In this document: positions 28,501 to 46,940 of the stretch, piece after piece
Layout of the letters: every line of letters begins with the position of its first letter
Numbering within the stretch: the first letter of the stretch is position 1
Assembly: GCA_008931825.1 (NCBI GenBank)
Contig: QXVZ01033308.1
Span: forward strand, 27,373-91,372
Source: Phallusia fumigata
Lineage: Eukaryota; Chordata; Ascidiacea; Phlebobranchia; Ascidiidae
DNA length: 64,000 bases
Direction: 5' to 3'
The notes under the pieces: generated by a model
What the model was told of the DNA's origin: nothing
The model's input: the letters and a program-made list of their open reading frames with translations, nothing else
Database searches by the model: none
Made by a program: the position numbers and the translations under genes

Positions 28501-31500
28501 CAGACTCCCTGTCCAATGGCTGTAAAATCGACCGACAACTTTCTCCTCGAACCAGTTATGTGCACACACGAACTGGTTACTCCAGGCCTCACCTGCAAGT
28601 GCATTTGTAAACCAGGTTTTCAACTGCAAGGTGCAGAGCAGATGACGTGCATGGACAGCGGTATGTGGTCAAACCAGCTTGGCGAGTGCCTTAGAAGGTG
28701 CCCGAAGTTGGCAAAACCTGCGAACGGCCAGGTGCTACCGCCGTCCTGCCTTGGCGGCGACTTATTCGATGGGCAGGTGTGCAAATTCACTTGTCAAACG
28801 CAGCATATCTTGGCTGGGTCTGAGATTCGCGTGTGCACAGAAAACGGGACTTGGACTGGGAACGATACCCAGTGCCTGAAAGCGTGCAATCCAATCGCTG
28901 AAGTTACAAACGTCGAATTCGAACCTCTTTCGTGCATGAGCGAACTGCATGTTGTGGATACAAAGTGCCTCATGTTTTGCACAAACGGCACAGATCCGAG
29001 AGTTACAAATCGAGAAAGGACTTTAAAATGTTTGCCATCGGGTGACTGGGACAGAAACCCACTGCCTATATGTTACCAGAAATGTCCCGGTGTGACAGTA
29101 CAACATGGTGAATTAACCTGCAAATCACCGGGCGACCATTTAACTACCAGACTCGTCGAAGGCATACGGTGTAGTGTTGCGTGCGATGAGGACTACGTGC
29201 CGAACTCATACATAACGTCATTATGTTTACTTAGTCAAAGTGGTAGTCCCGAGTGGTCCCCGCCAGTAGCAGAATGCGTTTACGAGCCGGACCCCATGGT
29301 GATTATTAACCGCATTGAGTTTGCGGCGTATTGCCTCGGCGAAACCGATTTCAGAGTCACGCTGGTGACGTGGGAACAGTGTGCAGAAGAGTCAGGAAAT
29401 ACGCGGTGGACTTGGCAGGATTTATACCTGATTAGAAACGCGAACAGTGGACGATGCATCGCCGCTCCGGAGGCAAAAACTGCAACGTTCCTAGTTACGA
29501 AAATTTGCAACGAAACTGACCCGTTACAGCAGTGGGACTGCGATGACGACCAGCCGTATTGCTTACGTATGCGCCAGTACGACTTTTACATGGACACATC
29601 GCGGGAAAAATTCGCAGGCGTTCTTTTGCAAACCATCATTACCCCAAATAGTTTGCTATTTACATATAACCCAGAGACTGAAAGTGAAACTGGTACCGTG
29701 TGTTCGCGGCGAAAACGAGGCCAATGCCCCGCTCTGCGATTCCCAGTGGGAGCCAATCCTCTACAGGAGGGATGTGGTGCAGATCTGTCAGATGTTCATT
29801 CATCTTGCAAGGTGCGGTGTTTGTATAGTCTGGACGACGTGATTGACGTGACTTGCAACGCCAGTGGCACATGGGATCCGGACCTTGAGATAGAATGCGC
29901 GCCGGCTTGTCGCACGCCACCGGACTTACAAAGCCTGGCAGGCTATAAGGAAAGCGAATGTCAGCAAAGCAAGGTGCCTCCACAAACAGTGTGCACACTA
30001 ACATGTCCAGACACCCACACCTTGATAGGAAATGATACAAACACCACGTGTTTAGAGGACTTGAGATGGGCGCCTATAAATGATTACGACTGCATTACGA
30101 CTTGTCCGCTTTTAAAGAAACCGAAAAATGGTCGTTTGAATTATCCAAGCTGTAGCATCGGCGTGTGCTCGGTAAAATGCGACCCTGACTATCGTTTAAT
30201 AGGCTCGAAAAGTAGGGAATGCCTACCTTCCGGACAATGGTCTGGGGATCCGTTTTTTTGCGTTCCGGAGTTCCAGTTTAGAGTGGTGAGCGCGAATCGG
30301 TATCAGAAACAGACGGTGTGCCTTACTGTTACCGATGATGACGCTGTTGTTAAATCAAGATGCATAAGCAACTATCATCCACAGCTATGGCGCTGGGTCT
30401 CCCGATCCACGTTGCAAAGTGTCGATAACAACAAATGTCTTTCAGTTAACGAGACGGCACTGCCGCCACACGACCCAAGCAAAACATTTTTAAGGCCCTA
30501 TCGCGACATTGCAGAGTCTGATTACCCAGCACTGAGCACCGACGGTTCAAGAATTCGTCGCAGTGTTAATGGTTCTGTGAATAACACGTTACCTCCGGTA
30601 ACTAGCAACAATAGCTATGGCGCCTACGATACTTCAATGTTTAATGGCAGTCTGTTGTTTCGCACCGGCAGTGGACCGATCATTGTAGCTGATTGCAACA
30701 CTACCGACGTTAAACAGCGATGGGATTGCGCATCTATGCCTCTCTCCACCTCCCAACCGTTTCTAAAGCTGACCGACGTCGGGTTGTATCTAGATGCGGG
30801 TCCGGTTTATCACTCCGGCCTGGATGTAAAGGAAATGGCGCTCAAATCTTCGGAATGGTACGGTGGACACTACACCGGGAATCGGGGCATCTGTGGCTTT
30901 CGCAGCACTGGGGTATGTTCCCCGCTTACCAATCCCTACGGTGGAAGCGTGACGCCCAATTTGTGCAAAAGCGAGCTTGTCGTCGAAGGAACGAGGTGCA
31001 AGTTTCACTGCGACAAGGATTTCGCGATTCAAGGAGAACGATTTATCTTTTGCGAGCATAGCGGCAAATGGTCAGCCGAAGCGCCAATGTGCGTGGGATC
31101 TGGGGGTTGTCCAGCGTTGAAACCCGTTGGGCGCTACTGGTTTAGGCCTCTAGCCTGCAAGCAACAGGAAATGCCAGTGGGCGTTGTTTGCCTGGTCAAG
31201 TGTCCCGACAACACCATCACTTTGGGCTCCAACCGCCTATCTTGCCTTGACGGTGGAAAGTGGTCGGGAAGTCTGCCCACATGCGCCACCTCGTGTACGG
31301 GAATTCAACCGCCAGCTAATGGTATATTGTCCCCCGATACATGCGAGCATGACTGGCAAAGAGTGGGAACGACCTGCACAAGTGCATGCGAACACGGATA
31401 CTCAGCAGTGGGTGATGTAGTAAGGACGTGTCTGGACGATGGACTATGGTCTGGAAAGCGTGTCGATTGCCTACAACTGTGCCCACCTTTGGGGAAGCTG

Positions 31501-33780
31501 TTAAACGGCAACACTCTGCCGATAAGTTGCGAGTCGAATGTCAGCTTGCCAGGCCAGCTTTGCCGGTTTTCTTGCTCGCGTGGTCATTTTCTGGAAGGCA
31601 CCAAAGTCGTCACGTGCAACGAGGGAAAATGGACGAAGCATGATTCTCGCTGCGTTGGGGACTGGTGCCCTCGAATACACAACGATCCGCTCTCGACCGA
31701 GGAAATACGTTATGAGCAGGAAAAGAATAGGGTCGTTGCCATTGGGAGCTCGTTGACTATCACTTGCATGCATGGGTACAAACTTGCCGGGCCGAAGGAA
31801 AGGGTGTGTCAAGCAGACCGTAGCTGGACCTCCGGAAACAAGACGTGTGAAGTGATCAAATGTTTGCCGCTCCTACGTTTGTACCACAGAAAAGTCTCTA
31901 CCGAATTGTGTCACAGCCGCGAGGGCGTTCTGCCGAAGACTATATGCCAGTTCTCATGCGAGGACAGTTTTCTGCTAGTGGGGCCGGACTCGGTTGAGTG
32001 CCAGCTTGGAGGAGTCTGGTCTCACACCGAACTCTCGCAGTGCCACGACACACTGGTGTCAATAGGCTCTACCACCTTCTCAATGCTTTTCAGACACAAC
32101 CTGGCCGAGATTCCTGAAAAGGACAGAACATACAAGTGCCTGAAATCGACGGAGAACACACGAATCGAACTTACTAATTGCGACGGCGACGACCCTTTTC
32201 AAAAGTGGCACTGGTTCGGCAGTGACCGACTGAAAAACGTAGCCAGTCAGTTGTGCCTTGGCCGTAGAGATATAGAGCACGTGAAATCTCGCCTAATAGG
32301 AAAAACTTGCAACCTAAATGATACCTTGCAAATAGTACGGTGTGGCGACATTGGCTCAAAATTGCTTCGTTCTAAGTTAATTGTGGGCGGTCTGTATTAT
32401 GACGCCGTATATCTAGGAAGAAAGAATCCAAAAAAACAGTACGGAAGTTGGTTTGCGTCGACGGCTAAGCCAGTATCAAGTGACGGCTCTGACTCTAAGT
32501 ACGCGCCGAAATCGACCTTCCGTATTTGCAGTTTTTTCGCTTGCGGCGGGGAGCTAAACGGCACTGAGGGCGACTTTTCTACACCCGGATTTCCAAACCT
32601 GTATCCGAACAACATCCTTTGTGCGTGGCACATCCAAAGTAGCGCCGAAAAAAGAACTTTACACATCCATTTCTCTTCGGTTAGTTTGAAAAACCCGCCC
32701 AAAGGCAAAGGGATATTCGACGACGCATCGACCGGCGAAACTGCAAATGCATTTGATAATCTTGTTGTGTACGAGGACGGTACCACAGATGGAAACGTCT
32801 TGGCGCGAGTGGAGAGCAATTCAGGCCAGTTTGGCGTGGCCACACCGCATGGACGGATTCTAGTGCAATTTTATTCTGACAACCGTAAAAACGAAAGGGC
32901 GAACGGAATTTCAGCACACTGGTTTACCACACCATGGCCCGACAGTCACCAAACTTGCGCAACACATCTTCCCAGTGTGCTTTACAATAATAGCACGGTG
33001 GTCATAGGATCGCGGTGGCAGACCATGGTCATTTACAAGCAGTATTTTGCCTGCAATGCTTTCCTGATAAGTGATCGGGCGCTGCTTGTTTCCGCCCACT
33101 GCATCGATCATTACGCGTCCTTCGACGATGTCTTTCAAGTGAACAGCTTTCGCATCGTAGTCGGTTTTAAGGATCATAATGACGTTATAAGGAAAAAGGA
33201 GAGGGAAACCTTTCCAACCGTCTCGAATATTTTTTTACACCCCAACTTCTCGCGGCTTGGGCTCACGAGCGACGTTGCAGTAGTTTTGGCCGAACACAAA
33301 CTGAAGTTCAGTCGGGGATTGCGGCCGATCTGCCTGCCCACAATCGATCGCGGTATTGTGAAACCTGGTTTGTATCCATGCTGGACGTCGCAGTGGGTTG
33401 AGGATATGCTCTTCTCTGCTGGCGTGTCCAAAGAATGGCAATGGACACGAATCAAGCTGATTAGAATCCTTGGCCACAGAAGCTGTGCGACGATTTTACA
33501 GAATTTCGACACGAAACACAGTGGAGAATTTTTATGCGGCCGAATCTACGGACGGCAGGATCTGGAAGAGGCGGCGAAGTACGAACTCTCTACCAAGCCG
33601 TCCTCGGAAGGCTTGCTGTTACAATGTGCTTGGAATGGCAACTGGTACGCCGTTGGGCTTTCCACCGTGGCACTGCTTGAAAAGGATGATGTGTATGTGT
33701 TTACCAACATCCAACGATCTGTAGATTGGATAGAGGCGCAAACTAACTATGTACCCTACCTGGTGTCAGGAAGGGTCTGA
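19530..33780 (+). CDS. Giant type II membrane protein: TM, SEA-like, 39 CCP, 7 ricin-type, CUB, trypsin-like
   Basis: Coding exons 19530-20157, 20508-20680, 20811-21655 and 22320-33780 sum to 13,107 nt, 4,368 aa. Residues 1-160 are a very Lys/Arg-rich cytosolic tail; 162-185 form a single TM with no signal peptide, so type II. Exon 2 to early exon 3 resembles the SEA segment of transmembrane serine proteases (moderate confidence). Then come CCP modules, mostly with six cysteines as in selectins, grouped 7-5-5-5-8-3-6 and each group followed by a ricin-B-like trefoil. The trefoils, with QxW-type motifs such as DPRQSWEW and DPFQKWHW, begin near 23083, 24475, 25906, 27268, 29281, 30268 and 32050. 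A CUB domain (about 32541-32930) and a chymotrypsin-fold domain (about 32950-33750) end the protein. Probably a surface lectin or recognition receptor; the ligand is unknown. The ATG at 19530 follows an acceptor and is the first in frame. Confidence 0.88.
21784..21895. mobile_element. Left part of a hAT-like non-autonomous element, cut at an assembly join
   Basis: Starts cagtgtttcataccggaacg and runs into the N at 21896. Its first 110 bp match the element at 53940-54471 closely. The flank ctaaaaga (21776-21783) recurs uninterrupted after the N (ctaaaagacaagtctg), so the second copy appears to be the empty allele of the insertion site. Confidence 0.75.
21896..21896. other. Single-N assembly join with duplicated flank
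   Basis: About 150 bp before the hAT-like insert (the exon 3 end, its donor and intron start, 21591-21783) are repeated with a few differences after the N (to about 22049). This looks like two haplotypes joined in series, not a biological tandem repeat. Confidence 0.75.
22101..22251. mobile_element. 151-bp hAT-type MITE with perfect 8-bp target duplication
   Basis: Starts caggggtgttaatgag and ends ggtcatccctg, so the short terminal inverted repeats are imperfect (caggggtg against cagggatg). It is bracketed by exact 8-bp direct repeats gtctaact at 22093-22100 and 22252-22259, the target-site length of hAT transposons. It contains the cgggccgcac stretch common in such elements and has no coding capacity. 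Confidence 0.85.
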
Positions 33781-33867
33781 ACTCTATAAAGTAAAGACCG
33801 TGGATGGTCTGCGATCGTGCTTTCATGCGAATTCGGAATCATTTTGTATTACAGTTAGCGATGTACA

Positions 33868-33873
33868 AATAAA
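33868..33873 (+). terminator. AATAAA polyadenylation signal of the giant gene
   Basis: AATAAA in the context tacaaataaacggcg, 88 nt after the TGA at 33778-33780. It lies only 32 nt before the stop codon of the convergent DEAD-box gene on the other strand. Confidence 0.6.
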
Positions 33874-33904
33874 CGGCGACAGCTTTGGTAAAGAGTGAAC
33901 ATGA

Positions 33905-40420
<6,516 letters not shown>

Positions 40421-42368
40421 TGTTGTGAATAGTAAATAAATAGGTACAAAATATCTACAATAAAGAGGAAAGCTTAATTTAGCAAACGGGTGTTCTCACG
40501 TGCAGTCGGCTCGTCGCTCACGTTGTTCTTGCTTCCAACCAGTCTCACTTGCTACATTGACGTATCCGTACTGGTCACACGCCAGCGAGGGGTTCGGTTA
40601 ATGTATGATTATTAATCTCAGAGTGCAAAATGCGTTGTTATGCACTAATTTCTACTTAAGAGTGGATAATGCACATATCGGCCTCTACTTTGTGCTATAC
40701 TAGGGGCTCTACTGACATAGTACATAACTAGGGTTGCCAACCGTCCTTTATTACGAAAGACAATCCTTTATTTAGCTATATTTGTCCTTGTACTTTATTG
40801 AGATTTGAAATGACACTATTTGTCCTTTATTTGGAAATCGTTTTGACTGGTAGTTCATTTTCCAGCTCTCAAGATCTGATTGCAAAAGCGTTTGCTGCAC
40901 TATACCAAAAGCACAACGCCGAAGACCACAGACCAGGGCGTAAAAGCTTCATTTTACATGTAACTCAAATTTTTCTTTTAAAAAAGTCAATCATTTTGTA
41001 AAAACCGGACAATCGTAACCAGTGTTACTAAATATGAAAAGAACTACCAAAAGGCAGTTACCTTCGCCTATCAACTGGACTCACAAAAACCAAAACAAAT
41101 ATGGCGCAAATAAACATGTCCTTTATTGTAGCTAAACATAGTTGGCAACCCTATACATAACCTTGAATAAGTAATTGTAAAAAATCCGTTTTCACTAGAG
41201 GCTTATTTAAGTATTTTGCCAAGTAGGACGAATAGGGTTGAGTTAAGTTTATGTCGGTTTGTGAAAAAAAATTATAGAGACACAATAACACTAAACAATC
41301 ACCAAGCCTGGTATTCAGCAGTTGCTTTATGCAAACTCTGAGAAATTTAACTTTAAGAACGTTGGCGGGACTAGCTAAGGGGGCTCCTATAATGCGACTC
41401 GTTTCATGCTGTCCGAGAAAGGGCACGTAAAAAAAGGGGAAAAGGTGTGAATGTAATAGTAATTGGCTGCAAAGTACAATATTGCGGCAAAAACCTAACA
41501 AACAGTGTTGGTCCTAAAAAACGCAGTGTTATGTGTGCTGTGCCAGTTAGGGTTTGTCATTATTTGAGACACTTGTATCACCAAGTTCACTTCACCGTCA
41601 CTGCCTGTGTTGCAACATAACATTGGATTGCACTTAACAATGCCCACTGTTAATAAAATGTTTGATGGCCAAAGTTTGGAAGTGTAGTCATCTTTTCAAC
41701 GTGCAAACCCCTTTGTAAGGTTCAGACTTGCAGGTCGGCTGTTCCGAGTCTACCAAAGTGTTAGGTGATAGATATACTTCTCCTACGGCAATATCTGCCA
41801 AGTATCGAAGATGTATTTATTTTGGGATGCTTATGTACACAAATATATATACGTTGTATCGTACCAGCTACCAAAATGTGAAATTTTTAGATGACTTACT
41901 TTCTTAAATACTGCTGTTGATGAATCTTCACGGTCTATAGGCGTCTAGCTGCGAGTTAACCGGTGGGTCAACCGGGGTCAAAAGGTGCAGTCGGAATTTA
42001 AGATATCCATCTATACTGTTTTCATTTTTCAAAAAGTCGACAAAAAAAATTCAGAATGAAAACAAAACCGCTTTCATAGATGTGTCGAGCACTTTTGACC
42101 ATTCGACCAGGGACGCATGCTGTTTTTTTAAAAACAAGATTATTTCAAAAAGCGGACGATACGTTCCAACAACAAGGCCATCGGAAACTAATATTATGTA
42201 ACATGTCAATAAACCGCGAAAGGCTCGAGATAAGATTGACAACCTTCTTGTAGTGCTGTTAATTTTAATGCAAAAACAAAACAAAAAAATGTACACTTTA
42301 TGCAACCGAACAAACGAGTACCGGATTGTGAAGCTTTGCGATTTTTAGCACTTGATTAGCACAAGAAG
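40421..42368. other. Intergenic: upstream of the DEAD-box gene and downstream of the CUB-NTR gene
   Basis: Between the ATG of the DDX5-like gene and the stop of the CUB-NTR gene, both on the minus strand. It contains one complete hAT-type MITE (40729-41153) and, near 41951-42015, a short resemblance to the repeat family in the plexin introns. No coding region was recognised. Confidence 0.6.
40729..41153. mobile_element. 425-bp hAT-type MITE with perfect 13-bp TIRs and 8-bp target duplication
   Basis: The left end tagggttgccaac and right end gttggcaacccta are exact inverted copies. The element is flanked by exact direct repeats tacataac at 40721-40728 and 41154-41161. Sub-terminal runs of cctttatt and gtcctt repeat inside the left half. 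It has no transposase, so it would need a hAT transposase encoded elsewhere. Confidence 0.92.
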
Positions 42369-45300
42369 TTATTGCTTCTTTTTCGTCGATCGCTTCTTTC
42401 CTCTTTTACGACTTCTGCGTTTTCCACGCTTTGCTCGCCGACAACGACGAATCGCTTTTTTCATGAAGGGCACTAGTTTCTTACGGAAGTTTTCCATGAA
42501 ATCGGTATGTGTGACCACTGCGCCCTGACCATCACCAGCCAAGATGTACTTCGATCGCCTGGCGAGCGGAGGAAGGCACGATGTGCACGGCACGTCCAAC
42601 CAAAATCTTGTTCCTCGACGCTTGCCCGCAGTTAAGCTGCCTTTCTTGAAGGCTTTTAATAAGGCGACAAAAATCCTCGCACTTTGGTCCCGCCTGGATT
42701 CTTTGACCTTGAGTACTTTGAAAAGAATAACTGCGAAAACAAAACAATGCCTTAAAATAAAATAGGCGTGTTGAAAATATGTTCATTGACAGAAAGCGAA
42801 AGGCGCCTACTCGAAACCCAATCTACTGTGGCGGCTAACCAACTTTTATCGATCGTTGTCACACAAAGATTTAAACTTTTATCAGTAAACTGGGGTTGTT
42901 GGCACAAGGACGTGCAAACAACTTGAACGTTAAGACACTCGTCATGTGCATTCCAGTCTATATTGTCGCTTGCTCCAGATGAGAAACACTCACCATGTGA
43001 CGATGTACAGGCGGCTTCAGCCATATCTTTGGAAATGCAATCGATTGGACAACCAGAAGATTGCGTCGATGCCAAAGTGGTAACCGAAGTGACAGCTTCT
43101 GTGGTCGTGGAAGGTAATGAAGTGGTTGTCAAAGCTGATGTAGACCGGCTCGTAGTTACTGGCAAAGCAGTTGTGGTGGTTTGAAGTTCTGTGATAATGA
43201 CAACGATTCGTATGCTTGACACACTTTCTTTAAGTAACCGCATATGAATGCTTGGCATTTCAAAAACCCGGGACTGGCGCTCGTTATACACATGTCAATG
43301 TACACATTTGAAGTGAGCTTCCAGCAAGCTTCGTGTTGCTTCACTTTGTAACAAAAACGTAAATGTGCTACCGTGTTTGTTTATGAGTTGGGTAACCCTA
43401 CAGGTTATTTTGTAGTGACAACGTGGGTGTCAAAAATGTTCAGATATTTTCACGGACTAACCTGTTGTGGTCAAATATTCTATTTGATAATCCGCCCTAA
43501 ATCCAGCCGCACTCCCTCCGGAATCAGTGACAAACACGATAAACAGTTCGTTGGTTTGTGAGTCCAGCACGGTGTTTACCATCGATCCACAATATCTTGC
43601 CATTGGAGTTCCTAATTCTTTCCTGCAGTCAAAAAGCAACTTATAGAGTCTGTGGCGCCGATTTAGTCACACACACCTAAAAAATCGTTCCTTTGCAAAC
43701 TCGGGCGGTTTTCCGCAGTAAAAGTATTGCTATGTTAGAGGTGGCAATCTGAATACATGTGCATACCCAAATTAAACAAACTGCAAGTTCCACGTAGCAT
43801 TAATGCTACATCAATTGATTCTTAACCAGATGAAAATGATAATTTAAAAACTAACTAGATTGAACGAAAGGCTACAATATCAGGAATTTGCTTGTAGTCA
43901 GGCTCCTGGCGTTTAGGACTTTTATGGTTACGTAATACACAAGATGCTTTTTAAAATTTAAGGCAGGTTCTCCATTTCGATTTATGTTTCCCTACGAAAC
44001 GATTGCATTGCTTATCTGGTGCAAGATTACTGCTTTTAGGCATTGGCGATTTCAATCAGACGAGATAATTACATCTGGTCAACAAATTTTGACATACTGA
44101 ACTGCGGTTGAAGTCAACCTTTTTGTATAGTTGTTTACATTCCAGGGCGTTCACTTCAAAATAACCTCGCAACATACAACTTTACTACTCAGAACTGTCC
44201 CTGTTTTCGAACGTGTTAGGCGTAACTTACCGGCCAGCGTACACGGCAACGTAGTCAAATATACATCCCTCGTGTTCCTCAAGCGCGAAGTTGGTGAAAG
44301 TTAGGACAATTCGAGTATTGCGCGGCGTGAGAATGCGCCAGGAACAACGAAGATTGGATTGATACTGGGCTGTCTCCTTGTACCCTGGACTGGAGAATGT
44401 TGCGTGGTCGGCAGTAAGGACGGTTGTGTATCTGCATACTGAACTTGCAGGTTCCACCTCTACCTTTGTTTTTCCTGGCACTGAAAAACAAACATAGACT
44501 ATCAGCAAACCGAGCTTAACCAACAACAAACACCATTTGTGAAAAAATAAAAAAACATACCATTTTCATTTTTGGCTTTGCCTACACACCTACTATTCAG
44601 AAGGCCATTGGATGCGAGTAAAATAACATTTTAACCAACGGTTTGGCCAAGGCATACAATTTTATCTGAGTTTAGGAAAATTATGTCTCAGGCGTAAAAC
44701 AGATTGATGTCGCTCTTGTCCGGAACCAAGCTTTCTAGTTTACTGGCTATAAATAATTTTTGTTTGGGCAACATTTTATGTTTAAAACTTTACAACCCAA
44801 ACTAATTATCCAACAAAGTCTGCTCAAAGCAAAACTAACTAGATGTTATTACCTGGAGGCGAAGTTATGGTCATTTGATCACCACTGATGGTCGTGTATT
44901 GGGCCAAAAAGCCATCGTCGTTTCCGCTTGAGTCGGTCGTAAATATGACGAACATTTCGTTTCCCATCGACTCGATGTAAGATGGAACGTTCGTGATTTT
45001 GCAAAAGCGACCCAGGAACCTATGATGCAATTGATTTGCATAAATATGCAAACTACTTTCTCGAAATAATTTGCGTAAATTTAAGCAGTCAAAGCAAGTT
45101 ACATTCCAAGCATATAACCGGATTTTGCAGATAAACGTACCGCGATTATAAAAAAGCTTTTGTTTTTATGTTTGTTTTCGATGTTTGACAAAATTTTTTC
45201 AAGGTTACGAGGTAGTTTGAACGAAAAGTAAGCTTTATATCCTTATTTGCAATTAGTGATTCCATTCGCTAAGTTTGTCGTGTTTGCTTTAAACCAACAC

Positions 45301-46940
45301 ATAGAAAACATAAATTTATGCAACAGTATTATTTCAGACTTGATAATCCACAACCCAAACCTAAATTTCCCACAAACCACCCCTTTATTATTGGTTTCCC
45401 GGACTAAGGCGCGCTTAATACCTTGTCTCGTCAGAATTCGTCCAACCGCCAACCACAGTCACAGCGTCGTATCGACAATCCTTTGATTCTTCAAGGGTAA
45501 GTTTGGTGAAGGAAAGTCGAATAGTTCGGCCAGGTGCAGTGCGCAAATGCCAAGTACAAGTCATGCTGTTTGGGTAGGGCGATTTCGGGAAGTTGACGCT
45601 GTGAAAGTTTCCCTCGTCGCCCGTCATTATTCCGCCGCACGAGTTGGGCGCTGACAAGATTGGTAAAATGTAAACTACGTGACAATGTTGGTAACATTTT
45701 TTGCATTTAAATTTATTGTTGTTTGGTTTTCGGCTAAAACTTGCTAGCAGGTTTAGTGAAAGATTTTATATTTCAAGAAAGGCCGATTTGGCAGCCTAGA
45801 TTTCTTTACCAGCAGCTGTTGACTGATTTTATCTGGACGAACAAGTTGAAATTTATTGGCTGTAACGTCACGCCTTGCGCCAACACACCCGGTAATTCAC
45901 TAGGCAACTACACGTTTGTGCCTCATCATACAGTACTTGGAATTTAATATCAAAACGGGCGTTAAAACATGTGTCAGACATACTATCTTCTGGTTTTAAA
46001 AACCAATAAAGTGAGTCGATCTCCAAATTCAACACGTGACAAAACGAGTTTTAGCCTAATACACATACTTGCTACGCCTGGAGCTACGGAAAAGAAAATA
46101 GCCATAAAGCCTGATTTTTGGGTACTGTCGTCCGACTTGAGTCGCATGAGCATTCTGTTTGAAGTTGTTGTTAAATCGCTCGGCTTAAATGGACCGCAGA
46201 ACTTCCCCAACATTGGGTGTGATGCCGTTGGGCCATTGTAGATAGCAAGACTGTCGTACCCGCAGTTTGGACTTGATTCAATGTTGAAGTGTCTGGATAA
46301 AAACATTCATATTGGAAGAAACATTGGAATTTTTTGCAGCCAGATAAAACTCAAAGGCGCCGTTTGTTTACAAAATACCACCTACACTCCAGGAAAAGAC
46401 CACACACGGCGGTAGTGACGCAACAACCATAAACCAGGTACTTTAAAATTGCTATGAGCGGAAGCAGCAATCATGTTTCGATTTCAAATGATCCTTCATA
46501 GGCCGTAACTATGTACAAAGAAGTCTACTGCTCTTAAGTTTTACACACTTGAAGGTCAGGAAAATTGAGCGATCGTTTTCCACGTTGATCTGCCACTGGC
46601 AATTGCTGTCGGCATCGTACGAATTGGGAAAGTTCGGTGACAATATCACACCTTGTCCTTCCCGTATGGTGTGATTACATCCACGATACACACTGTTAAA
46701 AAGTCACACAGAGTAAACCGTTACCATTGTCAGTGGTTACATATTGTTATGCTGAAAGCTTTTTGATGCTAAAAATTACCAAAAAAAAGCATGCACCTCG
46801 GCTGTAAATGCCATAAATCCTGTTTTATCACAATAATCAACACGACCGCTGCGCGTACAGTACCTGCCTGTGGTGTCTTGCCCTTCAGCGTAGATTACAC
46901 AACTTGAAAGTGCCAGAACCAGAAACCAACACAAATCCAT
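42369..46940 (-). CDS. Secreted three-CUB plus NTR protein, procollagen C-proteinase enhancer-like
   Basis: Coding exons on the minus strand: 46940-46864, 46692-46549, 46292-46069, 45650-45422, 45019-44853, 44480-44231, 43622-43462, 43188-42994, 42730-42369; 1809 nt, 602 aa. Signal peptide MDLCWFLVLALSSCVIYA. Three CUB domains follow, each split over two exons: starts CNHTIREGQG, CGGIMTGDEGN and CRYTTVLTAD, with CxYDxLxIYNG-type motifs. A Thr/Ser-rich linker (likely O-glycosylated) leads to an NTR module with the expected cysteine spacing (CPIDC, ACTSSH, DVPCTSC, RRCRR). The C-terminus is extremely basic (RRAKRGKRRSRKRGKKRSTK), which suggests heparin or matrix binding. Vertebrate PCOLCE is CUB-CUB-NTR and enhances procollagen C-propeptide removal; a third CUB is unusual. 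The architecture is certain; function is by analogy. Confidence 0.92.
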
